Assembly (NCBI GenBank): GCA_016195405.1 | Contig: JACPZP010000171.1 | Span: forward strand, 1-47,829 | DNA: 47,829 nt | Source of the DNA: Planctomycetota bacterium | Lineage (GTDB): Bacteria > Planctomycetota > Planctomycetia > Gemmatales > Gemmataceae | Direction: 5' to 3' | Part shown: one piece after another, positions 15,856 to 25,605 of the stretch | Layout: each line of letters starts with the position of its first letter | Position numbering within the stretch: position 1 is the stretch's first letter | Program-made: the position numbers and the translations under genes | The notes under the pieces: generated by a model | What the model saw: only the letters and a program-made list of their open reading frames with translations | Database searches by the model: none | Told to the model about the DNA's origin: nothing

Positions 15856-18800
15856 TTACGCGGTGGCGCCCTCGGGTTTCATCCCCAGCCGACTTTCCAG
15901 CGTCCTCTGCGTCGAGCGCGTGCCTTCGCCAAGGAAGAGCAACAGCGGGCTGGCGATGTAAATCGAGCTATAGGTGCCGACGATGACGCCGACCACCATC
16001 ACGAAGGCGAACAGGTGTACGCCGGGGCCGCCCCAGACATAGAGCACGAACACCACCAGCCAGGTCGCCAAGGACGCCAAGATGGTCCGGCTCAAAGTCT
16101 GGTTGACGGAGTCGTTGATCATCTGCGGCGTTAGGTCGGGGTTCTTGCCCCGCACCTCGCGAATGCGGTCGAAGACGACGATCGTGTCGTTCACCGAATA
16201 TCCGACCAGGGTGAGCAACGCTGCCACCGCCGGCAGGTCGATCTTAAAGTCATCGATCGCCAAGAGGTCGCCGATGAACGTGCCGTGCAAGAAGTGGCAG
16301 GCCGCAATGGCGCCCAGAGTGAAGAACAAGTCGTGGATGAGGCAGATGACCGCGGCCAGGCCGAAGGTCCAGTTGCCGAAGCGGAACCACAAGTAGATAA
16401 GGATAGCCGCCCAACTTAAGATGATGGCCCACATGGCGCGGACGCGTGTCTCGGTGGCGAGCTGGCTGTCGAAGTTCTCCAAGCGATCCGGCGCCGGGCG
16501 GGCTTCGAAATCCGCAACGGTCCGTACGAGCGCTTGCTGCACCTTCGCGAGTTGGTCGGGCTTCAGCTCCGACTCGAACCGGATGCGGATAATCGTGTGA
16601 CGTCCGTCTTCGCCAGCCTGTCCCTCGCCGAACAATTCATAGGCCACCGGCAGCTCATTCTTGTCCGTGACGTTGAACGCCCGCAACAGCTCCTTGTTGA
16701 AAAGCGACCTGACAAAGCTGGGCGAAGCCGCCGACTTGTTCTTGAAATCGGTCTCCATGAAGAAGACCAGCGTGGCTTCGCGATTGTTGGAGAACGGATC
16801 CGCTTTGATGAAGACCTTCTGCATGAGAGGCGCGCCCGAGCTATGGTCGCGCAGCAAGCGGTCGAGGATCGCCTGCACCAAATCGGGCTCTTTTTCCGAC
16901 GTGCGGATGTTGAAGCGTTTTGTCTTGGCCGGGTCAGGCTCTTGGTCCGAGTTGATGAAGATCTGTTCCGCGGAAGGGTCGGGCAACTCGCCGGCGCGTT
17001 GGGCGATGATCGCTTCGCGCTGGGCGACGACCTTGCGCAAGTCTTCTTGGTATTTCGCTTGGTCTTCGGATTTCGTGGGCGCCGGCGGAGTCGGCAGCGC
17101 CAAATTGGCGACGTTGACGGTCACCGTTTTCGGCTCACCCTTCTCGTAGGTCAACAGGTAGCTGTAGCCTCCCGAGCCTTCGACCTCTTTCGCAGTCACC
17201 CCTTTAAGCCATTTCTTCTGGTTCGGCTCCTCAACCAACTCGCGCAACTCCTGGATGTTTAGGGATCTGTTGAGCTGGCCGCCGTACGCGGTGCCGCCCA
17301 CAAAGTCGATGTTGAGGTCGTTGGGAAGCCGCCCGATAAACAGGGCGATGCCGAGAATCGCCAGGGTCAACGTGGCGACGAACATGACATTCCGGATGCC
17401 CATGAAGTCGATGTCGGGCCTGGCGAACAGACGGAACATACGAAGCTTCGTGAGCCAGCCCTTGACGAGCCAAAAGTCGAACAGGACGCGTGTCATGTAC
17501 AGCGACGTGAACAAGCTGATGATGAGGCCGACCGTGAGCGACACGCCGAAGCCTTTCAGCTGGTCGTTGCCGACCACATACAGGACGATGGCGGTGAAAA
17601 TGCTGGACAAGTGCGTGTCGATGATCGTCGGCAAGGCCCGGTCGTAACCGTTGCGGATGGCTTGGGCCAGGTTGGCGCCGCGCTCGCGTTCCTCGCGGAG
17701 GCGCTCGTAGATAAGGATGTTGGCGTCGACCGCCATGCCGAGCATGAGCACCAGTCCCGCCAGGCCCGGCAACGTGAAGGTCGCTTGAACGGAAACCATG
17801 AAGCCGACCGTCAGCACCAGGTTCGCCATAAGAGCGACGCTGGCGACCAGGCCCGCGAAGCGATAATACACGATCATAAAGCCCAGGATGGCGAGGAACG
17901 CGATGCCGATGGCGCGGACCCCGGCCTCGATCGTATCTTGGCCTAAGGTCGCACCCATGGTGTTTTCGCTGACCGGCTGAGGCTTGAGCGTCGCCGGCAA
18001 GCGCCCGGCGCGTAGAATGTTGACCAGGCTGTCGACTTCCTTCTGCGTGAAGCTGCCGCTGATTTGGCCGTTGGTGCGAATTTCCGAGTTGATGGTCGGC
18101 GCTGACATCACCAGGCCGTCCAAGATGATCGCCAGATGGCGTTTGACCTGCGTGTCTTCGCCGGACTCAGTGCCGGAGGGCACATTTTTGCGCGTGATGT
18201 CGCCGAAGAGGTCGCCGCCTGCCGCGTTGAACGTGAAGTGAACCGCCGGACGAAGGTCTTGCCCCGGCGAGCTGACGGCGCTGACCAGGTAGCTGCCGTC
18301 GATCTTCGGCGTGCGCTTGGTGTCGGTGGCGTCGATGAATTCTGGATCGCGCGTCAGCACGAAGTACTCGTACTCCTTCTGCCGGCGCTCCTCGTCAGGC
18401 AGATTGCGGTCTTCGCATTTACGCGTCAGAAACAGGGCGCCTTGCAGCATCGGCCTTCCTGTGAAGTCCTTGAGCAGAAGCGCCTTGTTCATTTCCTTGG
18501 TGGCCTCGATCCAAGTGCCGCTTCGCGTGGTATCGTTGCGAGCGGCATTGTCGAGATTGAGCTGCTTGCGCTCCTGCGGGCCCAACTCGACCCAGCTATA
18601 GGTAACCCGGCTCTTATTGCTTCGCGGCAGATTGATCTCGAATACGCCAGGCGGCGGGGGCGGCGGTTGTCCCTTCTTGGCGCGTTCTTCCAGGTCGCGC
18701 GCTTCGCCGACCGTCTTTTTCGCCTCTTCGAGGCCGATCTTGTCGTCTTTGCTGTTGGCCAGAATGCGGAATTCGAGGCTTCCGACCTTGGCCACCAGGT

Positions 18801-19866
18801 CCTTGATGCGCTGCACTTCTTCGATGGACAGGTCGCGGCTGCGGCCCGTCTTTTCCGTGATTTCGTTGATGCTCTTCTGGATTTCCGTGAGCGACGGGCC
18901 GTAGTTGTCTTCGATGAATTTGGCGATTTTCGCGTAGGGGATGGCGCCTGGGGCCTTGTCGAGGAACTCTTTGCCGACGATCGGCTCAATAACGGCCAGG
19001 CCGCTGGCGCCGATAATGTTGCCGCGCGCCTGGATGAACATCACCAGTTGCTCGAAGCTATCGGGCGTAATACGCTCCATGTCCTCCTTGAAAGGCTTCA
19101 AGGCCGGCCATTCCTCGCGGGCCTGCTCCATCATCTCGTTCCAAGCCTGCTTCTTGATCCACTGGTTGACCGACTTCTCGCTGATGGAGTTGTCCTCAGG
19201 CTGCACGATGCGAATGATGACCTGGCCCAGCTTGCCGATGTCGCCCGGTGAAATTGCGTTCAACTCGGCCCGCGCTTTCGGATTGTCGAGTTCGGGAAAC
19301 GAATCGGGGCTCTTGATGTCGACGGCGTGATCGATGAGGCGCTTCCAGGCTTCGGGGTTGTTGAAGAGCTTGGTCTTCCATTTTTCCTCGGAGAGCGCCG
19401 TCTGGATGCGGTCGGCCAACTCCAGCACCTTGCCGCGGCCCACTTCAACATCCCTGTCCGAGAGCTTCCATTTTTCCTGCATAGTCTTGAGCAACTCGCG
19501 CCACGATTCCTCGGCCTTACGGATGCGGTGGGTGCCGCCGGTCGGAAGAATGATCTCGACCCGGCCTTCGCCGGCCGGCCGGATCACGATGTTGTAAAGG
19601 TCGTTGGGGTCGATGCGGCGCTTAAGCGATTCCGCGAGCACGTTGATGTCGCGGGTTGGGTCGAAAGACTTGCCGCTCGAGTCGGCGTCGACGTTCTTGC
19701 GGAGATCGATTTCGTAGACGAGGATGGTGCCGCCCACCAAGTCGACGCCGAGCTTGAATCCGCCCGGTTCGCCGCGCCGGTATTTCGAGATGGCTTCAAA
19801 CGACACCCAGCCGGCCAGCGCGCAGGGGACGATGCAAATCAGAAACTTCCAGAAATACGATTTCAT
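15856..19866 (-). CDS. secDF: Protein translocase SecDF, single-chain fusion
   Basis: SecD and SecF, which use the proton gradient to help pull proteins across the membrane, are fused in one 1336-residue chain. The SecD half has an N-terminal helix, DLVGGTILVYEIDL (about 42-55) and a very long periplasmic region. Its helices include GFMIVYYRFAGLVASVAL and LGMAVDANILIYERLREE. The SecF half begins near RPDIDFMGIRNVMF. It shows LNIDFVGGTAYGGQL and, in the last helices, LTLVGYSVNDTIVVFDRIRE. E. coli SecD plus SecF total about 940 residues, so the periplasmic regions here are much expanded, with charged helical stretches. It is the third gene of tgt-yajC-secDF, 74 bases after yajC. Confidence 0.95.
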   Translation of the reverse strand: MKSYFWKFLICIVPCALAGWVSFEAISKYRRGEPGGFKLGVDLVGGTILVYEIDLRKNVDADSSGKSFDPTRDINVLAESLKRRIDPNDLYNIVIRPAGEGRVEIILPTGGTHRIRKAEESWRELLKTMQEKWKLSDRDVEVGRGKVLELADRIQTALSEEKWKTKLFNNPEAWKRLIDHAVDIKSPDSFPELDNPKARAELNAISPGDIGKLGQVIIRIVQPEDNSISEKSVNQWIKKQAWNEMMEQAREEWPALKPFKEDMERITPDSFEQLVMFIQARGNIIGASGLAVIEPIVGKEFLDKAPGAIPYAKIAKFIEDNYGPSLTEIQKSINEITEKTGRSRDLSIEEVQRIKDLVAKVGSLEFRILANSKDDKIGLEEAKKTVGEARDLEERAKKGQPPPPPPGVFEINLPRSNKSRVTYSWVELGPQERKQLNLDNAARNDTTRSGTWIEATKEMNKALLLKDFTGRPMLQGALFLTRKCEDRNLPDEERRQKEYEYFVLTRDPEFIDATDTKRTPKIDGSYLVSAVSSPGQDLRPAVHFTFNAAGGDLFGDITRKNVPSGTESGEDTQVKRHLAIILDGLVMSAPTINSEIRTNGQISGSFTQKEVDSLVNILRAGRLPATLKPQPVSENTMGATLGQDTIEAGVRAIGIAFLAILGFMIVYYRFAGLVASVALMANLVLTVGFMVSVQATFTLPGLAGLVLMLGMAVDANILIYERLREERERGANLAQAIRNGYDRALPTIIDTHLSSIFTAIVLYVVGNDQLKGFGVSLTVGLIISLFTSLYMTRVLFDFWLVKGWLTKLRMFRLFARPDIDFMGIRNVMFVATLTLAILGIALFIGRLPNDLNIDFVGGTAYGGQLNRSLNIQELRELVEEPNQKKWLKGVTAKEVEGSGGYSYLLTYEKGEPKTVTVNVANLALPTPPAPTKSEDQAKYQEDLRKVVAQREAIIAQRAGELPDPSAEQIFINSDQEPDPAKTKRFNIRTSEKEPDLVQAILDRLLRDHSSGAPLMQKVFIKADPFSNNREATLVFFMETDFKNKSAASPSFVRSLFNKELLRAFNVTDKNELPVAYELFGEGQAGEDGRHTIIRIRFESELKPDQLAKVQQALVRTVADFEARPAPDRLENFDSQLATETRVRAMWAIILSWAAILIYLWFRFGNWTFGLAAVICLIHDLFFTLGAIAACHFLHGTFIGDLLAIDDFKIDLPAVAALLTLVGYSVNDTIVVFDRIREVRGKNPDLTPQMINDSVNQTLSRTILASLATWLVVFVLYVWGGPGVHLFAFVMVVGVIVGTYSSIYIASPLLLFLGEGTRSTQRTLESRLGMKPEGATA

Positions 19867-19940
19867 GGCGAATTCCGTTCGACAGGTTCAAAGATCGAGA
19901 AATTTCCGCGGCGTCCAATACCGAGGAGATCTGTTTGCGG

Positions 19941-20300
19941 CTATTTGGTTTCCGTTGAGTCCTTGGCAGGGATGACGCGGGCGACGGCGCTTTTCAACAT
20001 GCGCAGCTTCGTTTCATCGCTCTTAATCGTGATTTCATCCGTCCCTTCCTTGAGATTGAGCACCACGCCAATGATGCCGCCCTGCATGACTACCTCATCG
20101 TTTTTCTTGAGCGCCTTCAGCAAATTGGATTGTTCTTGGCGCTGCCTTCGCCCGGGCCCCAGGATCATGAAGTAGAACACGATACCGATTAAGAGGATGG
20201 GTAAGAACTGAAACAGCGTTTGCCCGGGGCTCGACTTCTCGCCATCCTTGGCCTGCTCTTGCGCGAACAAAATCAAACTACACAGACAGCTATACAGCAT
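19941..20300 (-). CDS. yajC: Preprotein translocase subunit YajC
   Basis: This 119-residue membrane protein accompanies SecDF in the Sec translocon. One transmembrane helix (FLPILLIGIVFYFMILGPGR, about 32-51) is followed by the family-typical RRQRQEQSNLLKALKKNDEV and a cytoplasmic beta domain with VVMQGGIIGVV. An N-terminal hydrophobic stretch (MLYSCLCSLILFA) and Glu/Lys linker precede the helix. The gene lies between tgt and secDF with short gaps, matching the widespread tgt-yajC-secD-secF order. Confidence 0.92.
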   Translation of the reverse strand: MLYSCLCSLILFAQEQAKDGEKSSPGQTLFQFLPILLIGIVFYFMILGPGRRQRQEQSNLLKALKKNDEVVMQGGIIGVVLNLKEGTDEITIKSDETKLRMLKSAVARVIPAKDSTETK

Positions 20301-20345
20301 GAACAGGATTCCTCAGGTATCTCTCGACGCGTCAAAGGGCTTATC

Positions 20346-21449
20346 TTATTGATTCTCCAAGCCTCCGGGCAAGATTGAAACCTCGCCGAACCGCCCAAGG
20401 GTGATGGCCTGGCGAAGCTCCTCCATCAGCCGGTTGTAGTACGCCAGGTTGTGCAGCGATAATAGCGTCGGTCCCAGCATCTCGTTGGCCAGAAACAAAT
20501 GATGCAGATACGCCCGGCTAAACTGCCGGCACGTCGGACAGTCGCAACCGGACTCGACCGGCCCCGAATCTCGCTTGTGAGAGGCATTGCGCAGCCGAAC
20601 CGGCCCGAACTTGGTGAATGCGTTGGCATTACGCCCGTTGCGCGTCGGCAGCACGCAATCGAACAGATCGATGCCACTACCCACCGCATAAACGATGTCT
20701 TCCGGCTTGCCGACGCCCATCAAATAACGCGGCTTGTCTTCGGGTAAGAGACTAGCGCTGGGAGCCAACGCATCCAGCGTCTGCTGCGCCGTCTCACCGA
20801 CGCTGAACCCGCCCAAGGCATAGCCCGGAAAGTCGAGCGCGATCAAACCCTCCGCGCATCGCCCACGCAGTTCGACGTCGGTGCCGCCTTGCACGATTCC
20901 GAACAGTGCCTGGTCTGCACGCCGATGCGCCGCCTTGCAGCGCTCCGCCCAGTGAATCGTGCGCCGCACAGCTTCCGCGTGGCTGGCCGCATCGGCATTC
21001 CCAGGCGGACATTCATCGAGGCACATGGCGATGTCGGCGCCAAGGTTCTCCTGAATGCGAACCGCCTTTTCCGGCGTCAATTCCAGAAGCGAGCCGTCGA
21101 GATGTGAGCGAAACACGGCCGCCCGGTTGTCGATCTTGAGATTTGCCGCAAGGCTGAAGATCTGGTAGCCGCCGCTGTCGGTGAGGATGGGGCGACGCCA
21201 ATTCATGAATCGGTGCAAGCCGCCGAGTTCCGCGATCAACTCGTCGCCGGGCCGCAGGGTGAGGTGATAGGTATTGCCGAGCACGACCTGCGTGCCGATG
21301 GCTTCGAGCTGATCCGGCGTAAGCGCCTTGACCGTCGCCTGGGTGCCGACCGCCATGAAGGCCGGCGTCTCGATGACGCCGTGCGGCGTGTGGATGCGGC
21401 CCCGGCGAGCGCGGCCATCGGTTTGGAGAAGTTCGAAGCGGAAGGTCAT
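20346..21449 (-). CDS. tgt: Queuine tRNA-ribosyltransferase (tRNA-guanine transglycosylase)
   Basis: This enzyme exchanges guanine-34 of GUN-anticodon tRNAs for a queuosine precursor. The 367-residue length is normal. Asp91 in LTDSGGYQIFSL is the general base, and Asp264 in DLFDCVLPTRNGRNA is the predicted nucleophile. The zinc site is visible as Cys302, Cys304, Cys307 (CDCPTC) and His333. The substrate-pocket GGFSVGE (about 213-219) is present. It is the first gene of tgt-yajC-secDF. No queuosine biosynthesis genes are in the window. Confidence 0.96.
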   Translation of the reverse strand: MTFRFELLQTDGRARRGRIHTPHGVIETPAFMAVGTQATVKALTPDQLEAIGTQVVLGNTYHLTLRPGDELIAELGGLHRFMNWRRPILTDSGGYQIFSLAANLKIDNRAAVFRSHLDGSLLELTPEKAVRIQENLGADIAMCLDECPPGNADAASHAEAVRRTIHWAERCKAAHRRADQALFGIVQGGTDVELRGRCAEGLIALDFPGYALGGFSVGETAQQTLDALAPSASLLPEDKPRYLMGVGKPEDIVYAVGSGIDLFDCVLPTRNGRNANAFTKFGPVRLRNASHKRDSGPVESGCDCPTCRQFSRAYLHHLFLANEMLGPTLLSLHNLAYYNRLMEELRQAITLGRFGEVSILPGGLENQ

Positions 21450-21476
21450 AGCGTTAATGTAGCGATGCCGCTTGCG

Positions 21477-21510
21477 TTTCGCGCTCGCTCAGCGCCATGC
21501 GAGCGCGAAA
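21477..21510. repeat. Inverted repeat, TTGCGTTTCGCG family (copy 1)
   Basis: TTTCGCGCTCGC at 21477-21488 and its perfect complement at 21499-21510 flank a 10-base loop. The preceding GCTTGCG belongs to the same element and recurs at 37413-37459. It lies in the spacer between divergent tgt and the S9 peptidase gene. It is a dispersed repeat more likely than a promoter element. Confidence 0.7.
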
Positions 21511-21625
21511 TGTAAACAGGATGACCCACCCTCGGTGTCGCCCAAAAAACGTGTTTATTCCCTTGCCAATTGTGTTAGGCTGGATGCCACGACATCAAGT
21601 CATCCCCCGCAGTCCGAGGTGCCTC

Positions 21626-23791
21626 ATGCGCCGCTTCGTCCTCGCCTTTGTATTGTTGATTCTGCCCGCGTTCTCCTTTGCCCAGGACAACCTGTTCACG
21701 CCGCACCATGTCGCCAAGCTGCGCGTGGTTACGTCGGCGGTGATCGCGCCCGATGGCAGTCAGGTTGCGTACATCCTCAGCGTGCCGCTGATGATTCCGA
21801 AGGAGAAGGACGGCCCGAATTGGTCGGAGCTGCACGTCGTGGATACGAAGGGAAATTCGACGCCGTTCATCACCGGGCCGGTCAACATCGAAAACATCGC
21901 CTGGACGCCCGACGGCAAGAGCATCTCGTTCCTGGCTAAGCGCGACAAGGATGAGCATCGCGCCCTCTACGTCATACCCATGCGCGGCGGCGAATCACGG
22001 CGCGTCCTGGGCCATGGCAGCGACATCCAGGGCTATAGCTGGAAATCCGACGGCAAGCAGATCGCCTTCCTCGCCACGGAGCCGGCGCCACGCGATCGCA
22101 AGGCGCAACAGGACCAGGGCTACTCGCAAGAGATCTACGAAGAGGATGTGCCGCCGATGCGCGTGTGGATCGCCGACCTCGACAGCGGAAAGACGCGGAT
22201 GCTCGACCTCAAAGGCTCCGCGTCGGAATTGCACTGGAACCCGAAAATGGACAAGCTCGCCGTTGCCCTTGCGCCGACGCCTTTAATCGACGACCAACTC
22301 ATGTTTCGCAAGGTTCACATCGTCGATCTCAATACCGGCCAAAGCACCGTCCTCAAGAACCCCGGCAAGATGGGCCAAGTCGCGTGGTCGCCGGATGGCA
22401 AACTGCTGGCTCTGATTTCGGGGGCGGACAAGCATGATCCGAAGGAAGGCAGGCTCTGGGTCTGGGACACAGAACACGAGAACTGGAGCCATCTGATCGG
22501 TGCCTCAGAGCCGATTCATATTGAGTCTTTCGCATGGAGTCGCGAAGCCAACGTTGATTATGTTGCAGCAAATGGTGTACGATCTCAACTGGGCAACATA
22601 AACGGATTGGGCCGCGACACTACACTTGCAACCCAAGCAGATTGTTCCGCCATTGAAGCAGTTCTCACGCACCTCACATGCTCGAATGATGGCACGGCGA
22701 TGTGCTACGTCGGCCATAGCCCTAGAAATCCGCCCGAAGTCTACTACGATTTTCGGAAGAAGGGCCGACTTTCCATACAGGCGCCTCAACTCCTTCGGCT
22801 GACCGATTCCAATCCCTGGCTGCGCAACATGCGCCTCGCCAAACAGGAAAAGGTCACCTTTAAAGCACGCGACGGCCTCGAATTGGAAGGCATTCTCGTC
22901 CGGCCACTCGATGAAAAGAAGGGCGAGCGCTATCCTCTGATTCTTACCGTCCACGGCGGCCCCGAGGCGCACATTTCCGACGGCTGGACGACACTCTACC
23001 ATTCCCTGGGCCAGGTCGGCGCCGCGCGCGGCTTTGCGGTCTTCTATCCAAACTATCGAGGCAGCACCGGGCGCGGCGTCGAGTTCTCGATGATGGGCCA
23101 AAAGGAAGCGGCGGGCAAGGAATTCGATGATCTGGTCGATGCCGTCGATCATCTCGTGAAAATGGGTCTCGTCGATCCCAAGAAAGTCGGCATCACCGGC
23201 GGCAGCTACGGCGGCTATGCGACGGCGTGGGGCTCGACCTATTACTCCGACCGGTTCGCGGCCGGCGTCATGTTCGTCGGCATCAGCGATTGCATCTCCA
23301 AGGTCGGCACCACCGACATTCCCTGGGAAATGAACCTCGTTCATCACCGCAAATGGCTTTGGGAAGACTGGGACTATTTCAAGAAGAGCAGCCCGATCTC
23401 CTACACCGACAAAGCCAAGACACCGCTTCTCATCATGCACGGCAAAGCCGACCCGCGCGTGCATCCGTCGCAATCGCTGGAACTCTATCGCCACCTTAAG
23501 CTGCGCGGCCAGGCCCCGGTGCGGCTAGTCCTCTACCCCGGCGAAGGCCACGGCAACCGCCGCGCGGCATCGCGGCTCGACTACAACTTACGTCTGTTGC
23601 AGTGGATGGAGCACTATTTGAAAGGGCCAGGCGGAGCGCCGCCGCCGTATGAGCTGGACTACAACTCCTACGGTGGATCCAAAAGCGCGAGCTGGCGGCA
23701 CACACCGATGCGCGAGATGGATCGCGGCACGCTCGTTGAAGCATCGATTCCTTGGCTGGGACGCGGCTGCCCGTGCTGTATCGGCTGGTGA
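21626..23791 (+). CDS. Secreted S9-family prolyl oligopeptidase-like peptidase
   Basis: This 721-residue exported serine peptidase has a signal peptide (RRFVLAFVLLILPAFSFAQ) after a GAGG-type ribosome site; the frame is open 43 codons upstream. Residues about 30-420 form a beta-propeller with repeated SPDGK/TPDGK blades. The C-terminal alpha/beta-hydrolase domain holds Ser527 in GGSYGGYATAWG, Asp609 in HGKADPRVHP and His642 in GEGHGNRRAAS, a complete triad. It should cut short peptides in the periplasm. Bases around 22500-22830, in the last blades, are noticeably more AT-rich than the flanks. The gene ends just before a C-run hairpin. Confidence 0.92.
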   Translation: MRRFVLAFVLLILPAFSFAQDNLFTPHHVAKLRVVTSAVIAPDGSQVAYILSVPLMIPKEKDGPNWSELHVVDTKGNSTPFITGPVNIENIAWTPDGKSISFLAKRDKDEHRALYVIPMRGGESRRVLGHGSDIQGYSWKSDGKQIAFLATEPAPRDRKAQQDQGYSQEIYEEDVPPMRVWIADLDSGKTRMLDLKGSASELHWNPKMDKLAVALAPTPLIDDQLMFRKVHIVDLNTGQSTVLKNPGKMGQVAWSPDGKLLALISGADKHDPKEGRLWVWDTEHENWSHLIGASEPIHIESFAWSREANVDYVAANGVRSQLGNINGLGRDTTLATQADCSAIEAVLTHLTCSNDGTAMCYVGHSPRNPPEVYYDFRKKGRLSIQAPQLLRLTDSNPWLRNMRLAKQEKVTFKARDGLELEGILVRPLDEKKGERYPLILTVHGGPEAHISDGWTTLYHSLGQVGAARGFAVFYPNYRGSTGRGVEFSMMGQKEAAGKEFDDLVDAVDHLVKMGLVDPKKVGITGGSYGGYATAWGSTYYSDRFAAGVMFVGISDCISKVGTTDIPWEMNLVHHRKWLWEDWDYFKKSSPISYTDKAKTPLLIMHGKADPRVHPSQSLELYRHLKLRGQAPVRLVLYPGEGHGNRRAASRLDYNLRLLQWMEHYLKGPGGAPPPYELDYNSYGGSKSASWRHTPMREMDRGTLVEASIPWLGRGCPCCIGW

Positions 23792-23809
23792 CAGCGGACC
23801 AAGAATTCG

Positions 23810-23847
23810 TTGCGTCGCCACCCCCCCCCACACCCCTGGCGACGCAA
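23810..23847. terminator. Hairpin with C-run, convergent-gene spacer
   Basis: TTGCGTCGCCA at 23810-23820 is the perfect complement of 23837-23847, and the loop contains a run of nine C. It lies between the convergent S9 peptidase and ThuA-like genes, so a bidirectional terminator is the simplest reading. There is no T-run, so intrinsic termination is not proven. Confidence 0.5.
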
Positions 23848-23943
23848 TCCATTGAATGCCTTGCACGTTAACTCACGAGGCAGCAAGGACTTACTGAATG
23901 CAGCGAACAGATTCGTCGCGGGGGGTGGCCCGAACAGGCGCCT

Positions 23944-24891
23944 TTATTGACCAACGCGCAGTCCGTCTTTGTACCAGTTATCGAGGTCCGCGTCGGTCGG
24001 CGTCGGCGACGGGATGCCGTTTTCAGGCACTTCGAGTTTCGACGTCCACGCCACCGCGTTCAACAGCAACGTGCGGAAGCTGTCGTTCTTCAAGTTGTCG
24101 TATTTGTGGTAGCCGCTGAAGCCGAAGCCGCGGCCGCTGTCGGGTCGCTCAAAGGCCCAGGCGACGTGCTGGGGTTTGCCGGCTTTCACTTCTTCAAAGA
24201 CAAACTCATTGCCGCCGTGTGACGACGGTTTCTTGCCGTCCCAGTGCACCGTCTTGATGTCGGGCACCGCGCTCAGGATCGGCGTCACGCCCTTCATGCC
24301 GTCCACAAATCGCATGTGATAATACCATTCGTCATTGACCGAGAACGGCTTCACGCCGCGGGTGACTTCGTGCTTCGGTATGGTCTTGAATTCGGGTGTC
24401 CAGAACGGGTTCACCGACCAGAACGGCTCGAAGTAACCGCCAAGCCATTTGAGATACGCTTGTCCCTGCTCGCCCTTGTTGACTTCAACGCCGTAATGGA
24501 TTGCCATAAAGCCGGCGCCGCGATCCATGGCCGCTTTGACCGTGGGATTGACGACAGGGCCGCCGTGGTTGAGAAGGACGATAACTGCGTCGGCGTGTGA
24601 CAGGTCATTGGGCATCTGTTTGTTGGGATGCACCACGGCGTACGCGTTCTTGTAGTGGTTGTTGATCGTCTTCGCCAAGTAGACCGCGCCGGCACGGAAC
24701 TCGTGGTTGCCCTTGGGACCGTGGGTGCCGACGTCGGCGATGAAAACGATTTTCTTCACGTCCTTCGGAGCGTTTCGTTGGGCGGCGTAGTTGAGGATGT
24801 CCTTGTCATCAGATTTGTCCTGGGCCGATGCGGACGTGAGAAATGCGCCGGCGAGTGCGGTAACGAACGAAACTGTCGCAATGAGCTTCAT
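23944..24891 (-). CDS. Secreted ThuA-like protein
   Basis: This 315-residue protein has a signal peptide ending near TSASAQ. The ThuA-like (class-I-glutaminase-like) fold is suggested by KKIVFIADVGTHGPKGNHEF, HADAVIVLLNHGG and FMAIHYGVEV, followed by WFSVNPFWTPEF-type aromatic segments and the VAWAFERPDSGRGFGFSGYHKYDN C-terminal block. ThuA-like proteins are abundant and exported in planctomycetes and are thought to act on sugars or glycans; the exact substrate is unknown. It is 52 bases from the HEAT-repeat gene in the same direction. Confidence 0.8.
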   Translation of the reverse strand: MKLIATVSFVTALAGAFLTSASAQDKSDDKDILNYAAQRNAPKDVKKIVFIADVGTHGPKGNHEFRAGAVYLAKTINNHYKNAYAVVHPNKQMPNDLSHADAVIVLLNHGGPVVNPTVKAAMDRGAGFMAIHYGVEVNKGEQGQAYLKWLGGYFEPFWSVNPFWTPEFKTIPKHEVTRGVKPFSVNDEWYYHMRFVDGMKGVTPILSAVPDIKTVHWDGKKPSSHGGNEFVFEEVKAGKPQHVAWAFERPDSGRGFGFSGYHKYDNLKNDSFRTLLLNAVAWTSKLEVPENGIPSPTPTDADLDNWYKDGLRVGQ

Positions 24892-24951
24892 GATTGGTCC
24901 CCCAAAGTATAAGTCAGGTGCTGTGCGGGCTTGGTGGGATTCTTGGAGTTT

Positions 24952-25605
24952 TCAGTTCTTCAGGTTCGTGCGAATTATTTCGACGGCGAACTGGGCGCTA
25001 TGGCGGACGTCGCGGTCGGTGTCGGCTTGGGCGGCGCGGATGAGCGCGGTGAGCGAATTCGGCGATGCGATCAACCCCAGAGCGCGAGCGGCGGCGTCAC
25101 GCACTACCGGGCTGCGGTCGCCGGCCAAGGTCGCGGTCAACGGATCGACGGCCCGCGTCGCCTTCATTCGGCCCAGCTCCATGGCGGCATCGCGGCGCAC
25201 GGATTCTTCCGCGGAGCGCAGCATTTGCAAATTGTAATCCATTGACGATTTTCTGTTCGATCCATCCACCGGCGCGCTGGTCGTCGTGATCGTCGGCGTG
25301 GAATTGGAAGTGACCTGGGTCGGATCGCTGGAACGCACCACCACAGGCGCCGGCTGGACGCCTACAGGCTGAACGAGGACAGGCGCGGGTTCGTAAACGA
25401 TTGGGCCAGGCGCTACATACACCGGGAAGTAGGGTCGCACGTAGACGCCGTAGGGATAGGGATACCAAGGTCGCGGATAATAATAATACGGCCCGGGCAC
25501 GCCGATGCGCACGCCGACCGACCATCCCCACGGGCCGGCCTGGGCATTCGAGCACCAGCCGACGGCCAGGATCACGCTTAACATCATCAACGTAAATTGC
25601 TTCAT
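24952..25605 (-). CDS. Secreted HEAT-repeat protein with Tyr/Pro-rich N-terminus
   Basis: This 217-residue protein has a signal peptide (MLSVILAVGWCSNAQA). The mature N-terminus is strikingly rich in Tyr and Pro (PYYYYPRPWYPYPYGVYVRP) and then Val/Pro. A Ser/Thr linker leads to about 90 residues of HEAT/PBS-lyase-like repeats (ESVRRDAAMELGRM, SPVVRDAAARALGLI, DRDVRHSAQFAVEII). These repeats form helical scaffolds for protein binding. A role at the cell surface is possible; the partner is unknown. Confidence 0.75.
   Translation of the reverse strand: MKQFTLMMLSVILAVGWCSNAQAGPWGWSVGVRIGVPGPYYYYPRPWYPYPYGVYVRPYFPVYVAPGPIVYEPAPVLVQPVGVQPAPVVVRSSDPTQVTSNSTPTITTTSAPVDGSNRKSSMDYNLQMLRSAEESVRRDAAMELGRMKATRAVDPLTATLAGDRSPVVRDAAARALGLIASPNSLTALIRAAQADTDRDVRHSAQFAVEIIRTNLKN

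Noticed and set aside
18136..19251. A 371-codon open frame on the plus strand within secDF
   Set aside because: It is a reverse-frame shadow of a GC-rich gene; composition is typical of shadows and no family motif is visible.
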